Origin: Ectorhizobium quercum
Lineage (GTDB): Bacteria > Pseudomonadota > Alphaproteobacteria > Rhizobiales > Rhizobiaceae
Assembly: GCF_026552795.1 (NCBI RefSeq)
Contig: NZ_JANFPI010000004.1
Coordinates: 124,001-188,000 of the forward strand
DNA length: 64,000 nt
Reading direction: 5' to 3'
Part shown: piece after piece, positions 56,889 to 64,000 of the stretch
Layout of the letters: each line of letters begins with the position of its first letter
Numbering within the stretch: the first letter of the stretch is position 1
Notes under the pieces: model-generated
What the model saw: the letters and a program-made list of their open reading frames with translations, nothing else
What the model was told of the DNA's origin: nothing
Database searches by the model: none
Program-made: the position numbers and the translations under genes

Positions 56889-57680
56889 ATGACGCTTACC
56901 CGTACGCTTTCCCGTTTCGAGGCCGGCTGGCCGGACTTCCGGCCCGGCCATGTCTGGCTGGCGGGCGCCGGCCCCGGTGATCCGCGCCACCTGACGCTGG
57001 AGGTGGCGAGCGCCCTTTCCCGCGCCGATGCCGTGGTTTACGACGCGCTGGTGAACGAGGCGGTGCTGTCCCTCGCGCCGCAGGCGGACCTGCTTTACGC
57101 CGGAAAACGCGGCGGCAGGCCCTCCGCCGTGCAGGAGGATATCTGCAAGACCCTTATCGATCTCGCCCGGGACAACGGGCGCGTTCTGAGGCTGAAGGGC
57201 GGCGATCCCTTCCTGTTCGGGCGCGGCGGCGAGGAGGCGCTGGCGCTGCGGGCGGCAAACATCCCCTTCCGCGTCCTGCCCGGCCTCACCTCCGCTTTCG
57301 CGGCGCTCGCCACGGCGCATATTCCGGCGACGATGCGGGGCATGAGCCGCGCCGTGACCTTCGCCACCGGCCATGCGGCGGACGAGCCCGACGATCTCGA
57401 CTGGGCGGCGCTCGCCCGCACCGGCGAGCCTATTATCGTCTACATGGGCATGAAAAACCTCGACCGGATCGTCGCGAAGCTGAAGGCCGCCGGCCTTTCC
57501 GGCGCTACGCCCGCCGCCGTCATCATGGCCGCGACGACGCCCGGGGAGCGTATCCTGACGGCGACGCTGGACACGCTGGCGGAGGAGGCGAAGGCGCAGG
57601 GCTTTGCCGCACCGGCGCTGATCGTGATCGGCGAAATCGTCGCCGTGCGGGCCATGCTTGCCGGGGAGACGGCGGCATGA
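56889..57680 (+). CDS. cobA: Uroporphyrinogen-III C-methyltransferase (SUMT)
   Basis: The first committed step: it methylates uroporphyrinogen III at C2 and C7 to precorrin-2. It is 263 residues long. Motifs are LAGAGPGDPRHLTLEVASAL, VVYDALVNEAVL, KRGGRPSAVQEDI and LKGGDPFLFGRGGEE. No CysG fusion is present. AAAAGG precedes the ATG. It overlaps cobB by four bases. Confidence 0.95.
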   Translation: MTLTRTLSRFEAGWPDFRPGHVWLAGAGPGDPRHLTLEVASALSRADAVVYDALVNEAVLSLAPQADLLYAGKRGGRPSAVQEDICKTLIDLARDNGRVLRLKGGDPFLFGRGGEEALALRAANIPFRVLPGLTSAFAALATAHIPATMRGMSRAVTFATGHAADEPDDLDWAALARTGEPIIVYMGMKNLDRIVAKLKAAGLSGATPAAVIMAATTPGERILTATLDTLAEEAKAQGFAAPALIVIGEIVAVRAMLAGETAA

Positions 57681-58990
57681 GCGCCCGGGCCATCATCATC
57701 GGCGCGCCGCGCTCCGGCTCGGGCAAGACCAGCGTCACCATCGGCCTGCTGCGCGCCTTTTCCCGGCGCGGCGTGAAGGTGCGCGGCATCAAGACCGGGC
57801 CGGACTACATCGACCCCGGCTTCCACGCCGCCGCGACGGGCCTGGAGGGCCTGAACCTCGAAAGCTGGGCCATGCGGCCGGCGCTGATCGCCCATCTTCT
57901 CGACGATGCGGCGAAGGATGCCGACCTCCTGCTCATCGAAAGCGCGATGGGCCTTTTCGACGGCATTCCGGGCGAGCCGAACCGCTCCGGCGCGGCGGCG
58001 GATCTCGCCCGCAGCATGAACATTCCGGTGCTGCTGGTGCTCGATGTCTCGGGCCAGTCGCAGACGGCGGCGGCGCTGGCCTGCGGATTCCTGCGCTACG
58101 ATCCGGCGGTGAGGATCGCCGCCGTGGCGATGAACCGGGCGGGCAGCGAGCGCCACGTCCGGCTGGCGGGCGACGCGATCCGGGCGCTCGGCGTTCCTCT
58201 CGTCGGCGCGGTTCGCCGCGATGCGGGGCTGACCCTGCCCGAGCGGCATCTGGGACTGGTGCAGGCAAGCGAGCACCCCGCCATCGAGGCGCATATCGAG
58301 CGTCTGGCCGATGCGATGGAGCGGTCGCTCGATCTCGATGCGATCCATGCCGCCGCCGCGCCGCTCGCCATACCGCCCGGCTCGGATGAGGCGATGATTT
58401 CCCCGCCCGGGCAGCGCATCGCCATTGCCGAGGATGCGGCCTTCACCTTTCTCTATCCGCATCTGCGCCGGCACTGGCGCCGGGCGGGCGCGGAACTCGT
58501 CGGCTTTTCGCCGCTGGCGGACGAGGCGCCGCCTGCGGATTGCGACGTCTGCTGGCTGCCGGGCGGCTATCCGGAGTTGCACGCGGGACGGCTTGCGGCA
58601 GCGGAAACGTTCCGCGCCGGGCTTGTCCGTTTCGCCGGGACGAAGGCGGTTCACGGCGAGTGCGGCGGCTATATGGCGCTTGGGGAAAGCCTGACGGATG
58701 CCGCCGGGAAGACGCACCGCATGGCGGGATTGCTCTCCCACCGCACCAGTTTCGCGGAGCGGAAGATGAACCTCGGCTACCGGCAGGCCCGGCTTGTCGA
58801 TAGCGGTGTGCTCGGTCCGGCGGGCACAAGCATCCGGGGCCATGAATTTCACTATGCGCGCGTCATCGATCCCGGCTGCGACGCGCCCTTTGCCGAAATC
58901 GCTGACGGGGAAGGCCGCCCGATCGGCTTTTCGGGCGGGCGGCGCCGCCTCGTCAGCGGCACGTTCTTCCATGCCATCGCCCGTTCCTGA
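57677..58990 (+). CDS. cobB: Hydrogenobyrinic acid a,c-diamide synthase
   Basis: A 437-residue glutamine amidotransferase that amidates the a and c carboxylates. The N-terminal P-loop-like GAPRSGSGKTSVTIGLLRAF, KTGPDYIDPGFH, and the C-terminal class I amidotransferase Cys in VHGECGGYMALGE are visible, with GHEFHYARV for the His region. It is the last gene before a strong terminator. Confidence 0.95.
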   Translation: MSARAIIIGAPRSGSGKTSVTIGLLRAFSRRGVKVRGIKTGPDYIDPGFHAAATGLEGLNLESWAMRPALIAHLLDDAAKDADLLLIESAMGLFDGIPGEPNRSGAAADLARSMNIPVLLVLDVSGQSQTAAALACGFLRYDPAVRIAAVAMNRAGSERHVRLAGDAIRALGVPLVGAVRRDAGLTLPERHLGLVQASEHPAIEAHIERLADAMERSLDLDAIHAAAAPLAIPPGSDEAMISPPGQRIAIAEDAAFTFLYPHLRRHWRRAGAELVGFSPLADEAPPADCDVCWLPGGYPELHAGRLAAAETFRAGLVRFAGTKAVHGECGGYMALGESLTDAAGKTHRMAGLLSHRTSFAERKMNLGYRQARLVDSGVLGPAGTSIRGHEFHYARVIDPGCDAPFAEIADGEGRPIGFSGGRRRLVSGTFFHAIARS

Positions 58991-58993
58991 CAT

Positions 58994-59036
58994 GGATAGC
59001 CCCTCCCCGGCATTCCGGGAAGGGGCTATCCTTTTG
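58994..59036 (+). terminator. Terminator after cobB
   Basis: A 17-bp stem with one C-A mismatch (GGATAGCCCCTCCCCGG with CCGGGAAGGGGCTATCC) and a CATT loop is followed by TTTTGTT. It lies directly after the cobB stop. Confidence 0.88.
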
Positions 59037-59075
59037 TTCCTGCGCATTTTCTGAAAATGCTCGAAATCCGGCGGC

Positions 59076-59255
59076 TCAGCCGGAAGCGCCGTCCACCGCG
59101 TCCTCGTCGGGTTCCGGCAGCATGCCGGTGCCCGGCGTCTTCGAACGGTCGATCAGTTCTTCCTTGTTGTGCGGTCCTGCAGCGGGCAACTCCTCGGGCG
59201 TGCTGGCCTTGTCGCGCGGCTGAAGATCGCGTTCCTTCTTCTTCACCTTGCTCAT
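59076..59255 (-). CDS. Small hydrophilic protein of unknown function
   Basis: A 59-residue protein with a strong AAGGAGG seven bases before its ATG, which makes it credible despite its size. It is highly charged (MSKVKKKERDLQPRDK at the start, EPDEDAVD at the end) with no transmembrane segment, no Cys, and low-complexity composition that suggests disorder. It lies downstream of the ornithine cyclodeaminase gene in the same direction, 78 bp away. I do not know its family. Confidence 0.65.
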   Translation of the reverse strand: MSKVKKKERDLQPRDKASTPEELPAAGPHNKEELIDRSKTPGTGMLPEPDEDAVDGASG

Positions 59256-59333
59256 GTCGTTGCCTCCTTCCCTTGTTTTTCAGGTCTGGATCAACGGGCG
59301 GGCCGGCGGAAAGGTTCCCCGGCCCCGCAGGGC

Positions 59334-60392
59334 TCAGGCCGCCTCCAGCGCGGCTTCGGCACGCAGCAGCATGCCGAACAGGTCGCGCGGCTCGTCCGGG
59401 TCGGCCACCAGGTCGAGGTCCTGATAGAGCCCGGTTTCGGCCAGAAGGGCATGGACGTAGCGCAGGGCGGAAAAGTCCTCCGTGGCGAAGCCGACGCTGT
59501 CGAACAGGGTGATCTGCCGGTCGTCGCCGCGGCCCTCCTTCTCGCCGGCGATGACCTGCCAAAGCTCCGTCACCGGATGATCGGGCGCGAGCTGCTGGAT
59601 TTCGCCCTCGATGCGGGTCTGCGGCGGGTATTCGACGAAGATCTGCGACCGCAGCAGGATTTCCCGGGCCAGTTCCGTCTTGCCGGGGCTGTCGCCGCCG
59701 ACCGCGTTGATGTGAACGCCCGGCCCGGCCATGTTGTCGGAAAGAATGGTGTTCTGGCGCTTGTCCGCCGTGACGGTGGTGATGATATCCGCGCCCTCGA
59801 CGGCTTCCTCCGCCGTCTTGCAGGCGACTATCTCGAAGCCGAAGCCCGAAAGGTTGCGCCGGCATTTTTCCGTGGCGGCCGGGTCGATGTCGTAGAGGCG
59901 CAGGCGCGTGACGCCGGTCAGCGCCTTGAAGGCGATCGCCTGGAATTCGCTCTGCGCGCCGTTGCCGATGATCGCCATGACGCTCGAATCCGTGCGGGCG
60001 AGATGCTTCGCCGCGACGGCGGAGGTCGCCGCCGTGCGCAGTGCGGTCAGCAGCGTCATTTCGCTGAACAGGATCGGATAGCCGTTGTGGACATCGGCCA
60101 GAACGCCGAAGCCGGTGACGGTCTGGCGGCCTTCCTTCATGTTCTTCGGATGACCGTTGACGTATTTGAAGCCGTAGAGATCGCCGTCGCTGGTCGGCAT
60201 CAGCTCGATCACGCCTTCTGCCGAATGGCAGGGCACGCGCTCGCGCTTGTCGAACTGCGGCCAGCGGCGGAAATCCGCCTCGATGGTCTCGGCCAGTCCC
60301 TTCAGGAACGGCTCCACGCCGGTCCTCAGGACAAGCTTCATCATGTTGTCGACGCTGACGAACGGAACGGTGTTGAGGTTGGCGGCGGTCAT
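59334..60392 (-). CDS. ocd: Ornithine cyclodeaminase
   Basis: An NAD-dependent mu-crystallin-family enzyme that turns L-ornithine into L-proline and ammonia. It is 352 residues long. Motifs are ELMPTSDGDLYGFKYVNGHPKN with the substrate-binding Lys, SEMTLLTALRTAATSAVAAKHLA, the dinucleotide site AIIGNGAQSEFQAIAF and the catalytic-Asp region GPGVHINAVGGDSPGKTEL. It is 48 bp behind the arginase gene, completing an arginine to proline route. Agrobacterium has the same pair. Confidence 0.95.
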   Translation of the reverse strand: MTAANLNTVPFVSVDNMMKLVLRTGVEPFLKGLAETIEADFRRWPQFDKRERVPCHSAEGVIELMPTSDGDLYGFKYVNGHPKNMKEGRQTVTGFGVLADVHNGYPILFSEMTLLTALRTAATSAVAAKHLARTDSSVMAIIGNGAQSEFQAIAFKALTGVTRLRLYDIDPAATEKCRRNLSGFGFEIVACKTAEEAVEGADIITTVTADKRQNTILSDNMAGPGVHINAVGGDSPGKTELAREILLRSQIFVEYPPQTRIEGEIQQLAPDHPVTELWQVIAGEKEGRGDDRQITLFDSVGFATEDFSALRYVHALLAETGLYQDLDLVADPDEPRDLFGMLLRAEAALEAA

Positions 60393-60440
60393 AGTCTGGT
60401 TCCCTCTTTGCTTATGGCTGGTCGGTTGAATGGTGGGCGC

Positions 60441-61361
60441 TCACCCGGCGCGGGTCGGGCGGTCGAGCACGGTGCGGCCCATGAGGCTGGCGGCGAGATC
60501 GACCATCAGCAGCGCCGTCTTGCCGCGCTCGTCGAGAAACGGGTTGAGTTCCACCAGGTCGAGGCTCGAAACGAGGCCGCTGTCGTGCAGCATCTCCATG
60601 ACGAGATGCGCCTCGCGGAACGTCGCGCCGCCCGGCACGGTGGTGCCGACGGCAGGCGCGATGGACGGGTCGAGAAAATCGACGTCGAGGCTAACGTGCA
60701 GCATGCCGTTCGCCGCCTTCACGCGGTCCAGAAAGGCGCGGATCAGCACGCCGACGCCGTGTTCGTCGACGGCGCGCATGTCGTGGATGGTGGCGGCGGT
60801 CGCGTTGAGCGCGGTGCGCTCGGCCGGATCGGCGCTGCGGATGCCGAGCATGGCCAGATTTTCCGTTGCCAGCGGATGCGGCACGGGCGGAAAATAGCCG
60901 GCAAAGCCCGACTGTCCGGTGAAATAGGCCACCGGCGTGCCGTGCAGGTTGCCACTTTCCGTCGTGTCGAGCGTATGGAAATCGGTGTGGGCGTCGAGCC
61001 AGAGCACGAAGAGAGGCCGGCCCCGTGCTGCCGCGCGGGCCGCCATGCCGTGGACCGTTCCGGCCGACAGCGCATGGTCGCCGCCCATGAAGACGGGCAT
61101 GGCGTTCTCGCTCTCGCGGAAGGCGATCTCCGAAAGGGTCTCCACCCAGCCGGCGATGTCCGGCAGATGATGGATCGCCCGGTTGGGATGGACCGGCGGC
61201 CGGGCGGGTCGCGGCGCGGCATTGCCGCAATCCGTCACCCTGTGGCCGAGGCTGGACAGCGCATCGGCGAGCCCCGCCACGCGCAGGGCCGAAGGGCCCA
61301 TTTCGCAGCCGAGCCGTCCTGCGCCGTCCTGAAGCGGCACGCCGATCAAACGCACATCCAT
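60441..61361 (-). CDS. rocF: Arginase
   Basis: A Mn-dependent ureohydrolase of 306 residues hydrolysing L-arginine to ornithine and urea. The metal motifs are GGDHALSAG, WLDAHTDFHT and SLDVDFLDPSIAPAVGT. The N-terminal IGVPLQDGAGRLGCEMGPSALR is also typical of arginases. It is the first gene of the arginase-ornithine cyclodeaminase operon and divergent from an Lrp-family regulator. Confidence 0.94.
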   Translation of the reverse strand: MDVRLIGVPLQDGAGRLGCEMGPSALRVAGLADALSSLGHRVTDCGNAAPRPARPPVHPNRAIHHLPDIAGWVETLSEIAFRESENAMPVFMGGDHALSAGTVHGMAARAAARGRPLFVLWLDAHTDFHTLDTTESGNLHGTPVAYFTGQSGFAGYFPPVPHPLATENLAMLGIRSADPAERTALNATAATIHDMRAVDEHGVGVLIRAFLDRVKAANGMLHVSLDVDFLDPSIAPAVGTTVPGGATFREAHLVMEMLHDSGLVSSLDLVELNPFLDERGKTALLMVDLAASLMGRTVLDRPTRAG

Positions 61362-61426
61362 GTCCCGGTCTCCGTCGGATTCGTAATGTGTCTATTGAAA
61401 CACGGAGATGTGGCGGAATGAACATT

Positions 61427-61444
61427 GAATATTGGCAAATATTC
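61427..61444. promoter_or_regulatory. Candidate Lrp-type operator between the arginase and regulator genes
   Basis: GAATATT-GGCA-AATATTC is a perfect inverted repeat with 7-bp arms, located 66 bp from the arginase ATG and 48 bp from the regulator ATG. TTGTCAAATTGGTCAAT right after it may form a second half-site. Lrp/AsnC proteins bind such AT-rich dyads. Confidence 0.55.
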
Positions 61445-61492
61445 CCGAATGACTTGTCAAATTGGTCAATTATCTTTATCGAAACGGTCATC

Positions 61493-61930
61493 ATGGACGA
61501 ACTGGACACCAAGCTCATCACCCTGCTGCGCCACAACGGACGCCGCAGCATTTCCGATCTGGCGCTCGAAACGGGAGCGTCCCGCGCCACCGTGCGGGCG
61601 CGGATCGAGAAGATGGAGAAGGAGGGCACGATTCTCGGCTACACCGTCATCCTGCGGGCCGACACGGTGGAGGTGCCGGTGCGCGGCATCATGCTGATCG
61701 AGATCGAAGGCCACGGCACCGAGCGCATCATCCGCGCGCTCGGCAACTATCCGGAAATATCGGAAATCCACACCACCAACGGCCGCTGGGACCTCATTCT
61801 GGAACTGGGCGCCTCCAGCCTGGCCGAGTTCGACGCCGTCCTGCGGCGCATCCGGCTCATTCCCGGCATCGCCTCCAGCGAAACCAGCCTGCTTCTGTCA
61901 TCGCCGCGCTCGGCGCGGGCGCGGCTTTGA
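61493..61930 (+). CDS. Lrp/AsnC family regulator, probable activator of arginine catabolism
   Basis: A 145-residue Lrp-type protein. The helix-turn-helix is LDTKLITLLRHNGRRSISDLALETGASRATVRARIEKMEKEG (residues 4-45), followed by the RAM effector domain (VRGIMLIEIEGHGTERIIRALGNYPEISEIHTTNGRWDLILEL...). The start at MDELDTK fits the family. An upstream open stretch was rejected because it covers the operator. It likely senses arginine or ornithine. Confidence 0.87.
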   Translation: MDELDTKLITLLRHNGRRSISDLALETGASRATVRARIEKMEKEGTILGYTVILRADTVEVPVRGIMLIEIEGHGTERIIRALGNYPEISEIHTTNGRWDLILELGASSLAEFDAVLRRIRLIPGIASSETSLLLSSPRSARARL

Positions 61931-61948
61931 GTTGAGGACCGCCGTGCT

Positions 61949-63523
61949 TCAGGCGCGCTCGTAAAGATTGCGCCGGGCCAGCCAGCAGCCGGCTTCCAGC
62001 CGCGTCACCCGCCCGCGGCCGTCGCGTTCGAACCGCAGCGTGAAATCGCCGGGCGCCGGGGCGTCCATCGACCGGCGGACGGGCATGAGCCAGACGTCCG
62101 GCGCGAAGGGAAAGAGCGGATGCGCCGTCCCCTTGCCGAGAAAGCCGGAAAAGACGCCGAAAGGCTGGCCGCCGGAAACCGCGATGTCCAGATCGGCCTG
62201 AAGCTCCGGCGAGGTGTAGCGGCCGGCGATGTCCTCCGCTCCGGCGAACGGTTCGTCGGCAAGCGGCGGCAGGCGCTCCAGCCGGGTGAACAGGTTTTCG
62301 AACCGGCGTTCCAGAAGCAGGCCGTCGCCGTCGACCCGCAGCACCGTCTGGTCGCCGGAGGCCGTGCGCTCGTCGGCCGGGCTCAGGAACTCCGCGCCGG
62401 TGCCGAAGCGGAAATGGATGGTGCCGCCCGGCAGGGGAGTGACGGCGGCCGAAAGCCCGGTTTGCGGGCACAGGAAATGCCCCTTGAGCGCTTCGCCCGG
62501 CTGGCGGTTTTCCGTCGCGGCCGGCGAGCGGCCAAGGGCAGCGTCCAGCACGGAAAAGGCGGCGGCGCGCGCATTGGCCTCGTGGTTGAACATCACCACC
62601 ACCGAAAGCCGCTCGGCGGGCGCATGAACGCGGTGGCAGCGCCAGCCGCGCAGGGCGCCGCCGTGGCCGACGGTCGCGATGCCGTTATGATCGGCATGGG
62701 CAAGGCCGAAGCCGTAATAGGCCTGGCGTCCGTCCGCGAAGGCCGGCGGGCGGGAGAGCCGGGCATGGATGCCGTCGGCGTCGTCGCGCGTCCGGTCGAT
62801 GAACCGCTCCCAGGCGATCAGATCGTCGAGGCTCGCCACCAGGCCGGCATCGCCCGCCCACCAGATGCGGTTGACAGCCGGGAAGAAGCCGGTCGCGGCA
62901 TTGCCTTCATAGCCCATGACATGGCCGGGCCGGTCGGCGGTGTCGGGCGCCAGCCGCGCCGTTTCCATGCCGGCGGGCGCCAGAATGCGCTCGGCCAGCA
63001 ACTCGCCGAGATCGCGGTCGGTCCGCTCGGCGATGATCTCGCCGAGAATGTGGAAATTGCCGTTGGAATAGGAATAGCGGTGGCCGGGCGCGAAATGGGT
63101 GGTGCGGGTCCGCCCGATCAGTTCGCGCGCCTGGCTGCGGTCGAAACGCCCTTCCGCCAGCGCGCCGTGCAGCACGGTGAGCGCCCAGTAGTCGCGCAGG
63201 CCGGACTGGTTGTGGGCGAGGTGCGCAATCGTCGGGCGCGGCCCCTCCATTAGCGGCAGCCACGCGCCGAGCGCATCGTCGAGAACGGACGGATCGGGAA
63301 AGAGATCGAGCAGCAGGCCGCAGGTGAACTGCTTGGTGACGGAACAGACCGGCATGAGGCTTTGCGGAGACATCGGCATGCGGCGGTCGAGATCGGCATA
63401 GCCCCAGGCGTGGCGCACGAGCACCTCGCCGTTCCGGACGACGGCGACCGCGCCGCCCGGTCCCCGCCAGTGAAGGGGCAGGGCGGCGACGATCCGTTCG
63501 AGCGGTGAAAGCGATTGCGACAT
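61949..63523 (-). CDS. Serine beta-lactamase-like hydrolase, D-aminopeptidase (DAP) type
   Basis: A 524-residue S12-family enzyme, close in length to D-aminopeptidase of Ochrobactrum anthropi (about 520 residues). Ser61-Val-Thr-Lys64 is the nucleophile motif, YSN near residue 152 is the second and HGG (GHGGALRGW) the third. The last 180 or so residues make two extra beta-barrel-like domains, as in DAP, which gate the active site. No signal peptide is seen, so it is cytoplasmic. DAP releases N-terminal D-amino acids. Other S12 esterases cannot be fully excluded. Confidence 0.82.
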   Translation of the reverse strand: MSQSLSPLERIVAALPLHWRGPGGAVAVVRNGEVLVRHAWGYADLDRRMPMSPQSLMPVCSVTKQFTCGLLLDLFPDPSVLDDALGAWLPLMEGPRPTIAHLAHNQSGLRDYWALTVLHGALAEGRFDRSQARELIGRTRTTHFAPGHRYSYSNGNFHILGEIIAERTDRDLGELLAERILAPAGMETARLAPDTADRPGHVMGYEGNAATGFFPAVNRIWWAGDAGLVASLDDLIAWERFIDRTRDDADGIHARLSRPPAFADGRQAYYGFGLAHADHNGIATVGHGGALRGWRCHRVHAPAERLSVVVMFNHEANARAAAFSVLDAALGRSPAATENRQPGEALKGHFLCPQTGLSAAVTPLPGGTIHFRFGTGAEFLSPADERTASGDQTVLRVDGDGLLLERRFENLFTRLERLPPLADEPFAGAEDIAGRYTSPELQADLDIAVSGGQPFGVFSGFLGKGTAHPLFPFAPDVWLMPVRRSMDAPAPGDFTLRFERDGRGRVTRLEAGCWLARRNLYERA

Positions 63524-63543
63524 GGGAAAATCCTGAGAAGGGC

Positions 63544-64000
63544 TTATCCACGGGGCCGGGCAAGCAGACGGTCCACGAAATCCGGCACGGTTTCGGTTGC
63601 GCGGCCTTCGATGACGGAGTCGAAGAACCCGCCGGAGGCTTCAAGGTTCAGTTCGACGGTCCATGCGCCGGCCTCTCTGGCCTCGCGCACGAAGCCCGCT
63701 GCGGGATAGACCGTACCGGACGTGCCGATCGAAATGAAGAGGTCGGCCGAAGAAAGCGCGTCGAAAATCTCCTCCATGAAGTAGGGCATCTCCCCGAACC
63801 AGACGACATCCGGGCGCACCTGCCCGGCCTGCATGCACGAAGGGCAGACGGTGTCCGTGCCCATGTCGCCGTCCTGCGCGAAGCGCGCGCCGCATCCCGC
63901 GCACAGCGCGCCATCCAGCGTGCCGTGCATGTGGCGCAGCCGCGACGAGCCGGCTTTCTCGTGCAGGCTGTCGATGTTCTGCGTCACGAGCAGGAAGCCG
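63544..64000 (-). CDS. Sirtuin-type NAD-dependent protein deacylase (5' end outside window)
   Basis: The C-terminal two thirds of a sirtuin; the reading frame is open to the window edge. Visible are TQNIDSLHEKAG (NAD site), the catalytic His in LRHMHGTLDG, a Cys4 zinc site (CAGC and CPSC), VVWFGEMPYFMEEI and ISIGTSGTVYPAAGF. The R/Y pair that marks desuccinylases lies upstream and cannot be seen. The common symbol cobB for this family is avoided because this window also has the cobalamin cobB. Confidence 0.9.
   Translation of the reverse strand, partial: GFLLVTQNIDSLHEKAGSSRLRHMHGTLDGALCAGCGARFAQDGDMGTDTVCPSCMQAGQVRPDVVWFGEMPYFMEEIFDALSSADLFISIGTSGTVYPAAGFVREAREAGAWTVELNLEASGGFFDSVIEGRATETVPDFVDRLLARPRG

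Overview
The window is high-GC, gene-dense chromosomal DNA from an alphaproteobacterium, almost certainly Rhizobiaceae (Shinella/Ensifer/Rhizobium-like). The reasons are the gene content (FCD and MocR regulators, the class III formaldehyde module, an aerobic-type cob cluster that carries cbiD, D-aminopeptidase), several rhizobial-style intergenic palindromes, and TTAA-N7-TTAA sites of the CtrA type. I see no rRNA, tRNA, CRISPR array, prophage or insertion sequence. The species call is inference.

Layout. 1-7.1 kb: tail of an MFS transporter, lepA with a strong terminator, a small membrane protein, a LysE-type exporter, a SelW-like thioredoxin-fold protein, then a formaldehyde detoxification operon (frmR-frmA-fghA plus a VOC protein) behind an FrmR-type operator. 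7.1-16.7 kb: an MFS_3-type exporter, an M20 carbamoylase-like hydrolase, a DUF930 protein coupled to a MocR/PdxR-type regulator that faces a flavin-reductase-fold protein, a SPOR-tailed D,D-carboxypeptidase, cysQ and a polysaccharide deacetylase. 16.8-31.9 kb: a catabolic island with two FCD-GntR regulators at its ends. It holds a class III PLP lyase/aminotransferase beside an APH-type kinase, an amidase, a second class III aminotransferase, a complete Opp/Dpp-type ABC importer, a Pyr2C/Pip2C reductase-like dehydrogenase, and a DapA-family protein that looks like the hydroxyproline-pathway deaminase HypD. 32.3-38.2 kb: a bo3-type quinol oxidase operon, cyoABCD-surf1-cyoE, with a candidate FNR/FixK box. 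39.1-59 kb: a nearly continuous cobalamin cluster. Two head-to-head cobalamin riboswitches drive cbtB-cbtA-cobO-cobQ leftward and DUF1636-cobW-cobN-G-H-I-J rightward. cobK and cbiD are flipped inside the series, and cobL-E-M and cobA-cobB follow. 59-64 kb: arginase and ornithine cyclodeaminase with a divergent Lrp-type regulator, a D-aminopeptidase-type serine hydrolase, and the 3' part of a sirtuin.

How it fits together. The B12 block would carry uroporphyrinogen III to adenosylated cobyric acid, with cobalt uptake (CbtAB) and chelation (CobN, CobW) under B12 feedback. It lacks cobF and instead carries cbiD, the usual rhizobial arrangement. The catabolic island suggests import of peptide-like or amide-linked nitrogen compounds, followed by kinase plus phospho-lyase processing of a hydroxylated amine and by hydroxyproline/cyclic-imine catabolism. 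Hydroxylysine and hydroxyproline together would be a distinctive substrate pair, but that assignment is inference.

Most notable oddities: a paired rhizobial palindromic repeat inserted in frame inside cobN; a second cluster of the same repeat that forms the end of cobK; cobK and cobL start codons that overlap on opposite strands; a His-rich N-terminus on CyoD; and matching TTTGTCGACAAA-type operators in front of hypD and its neighbouring regulator.
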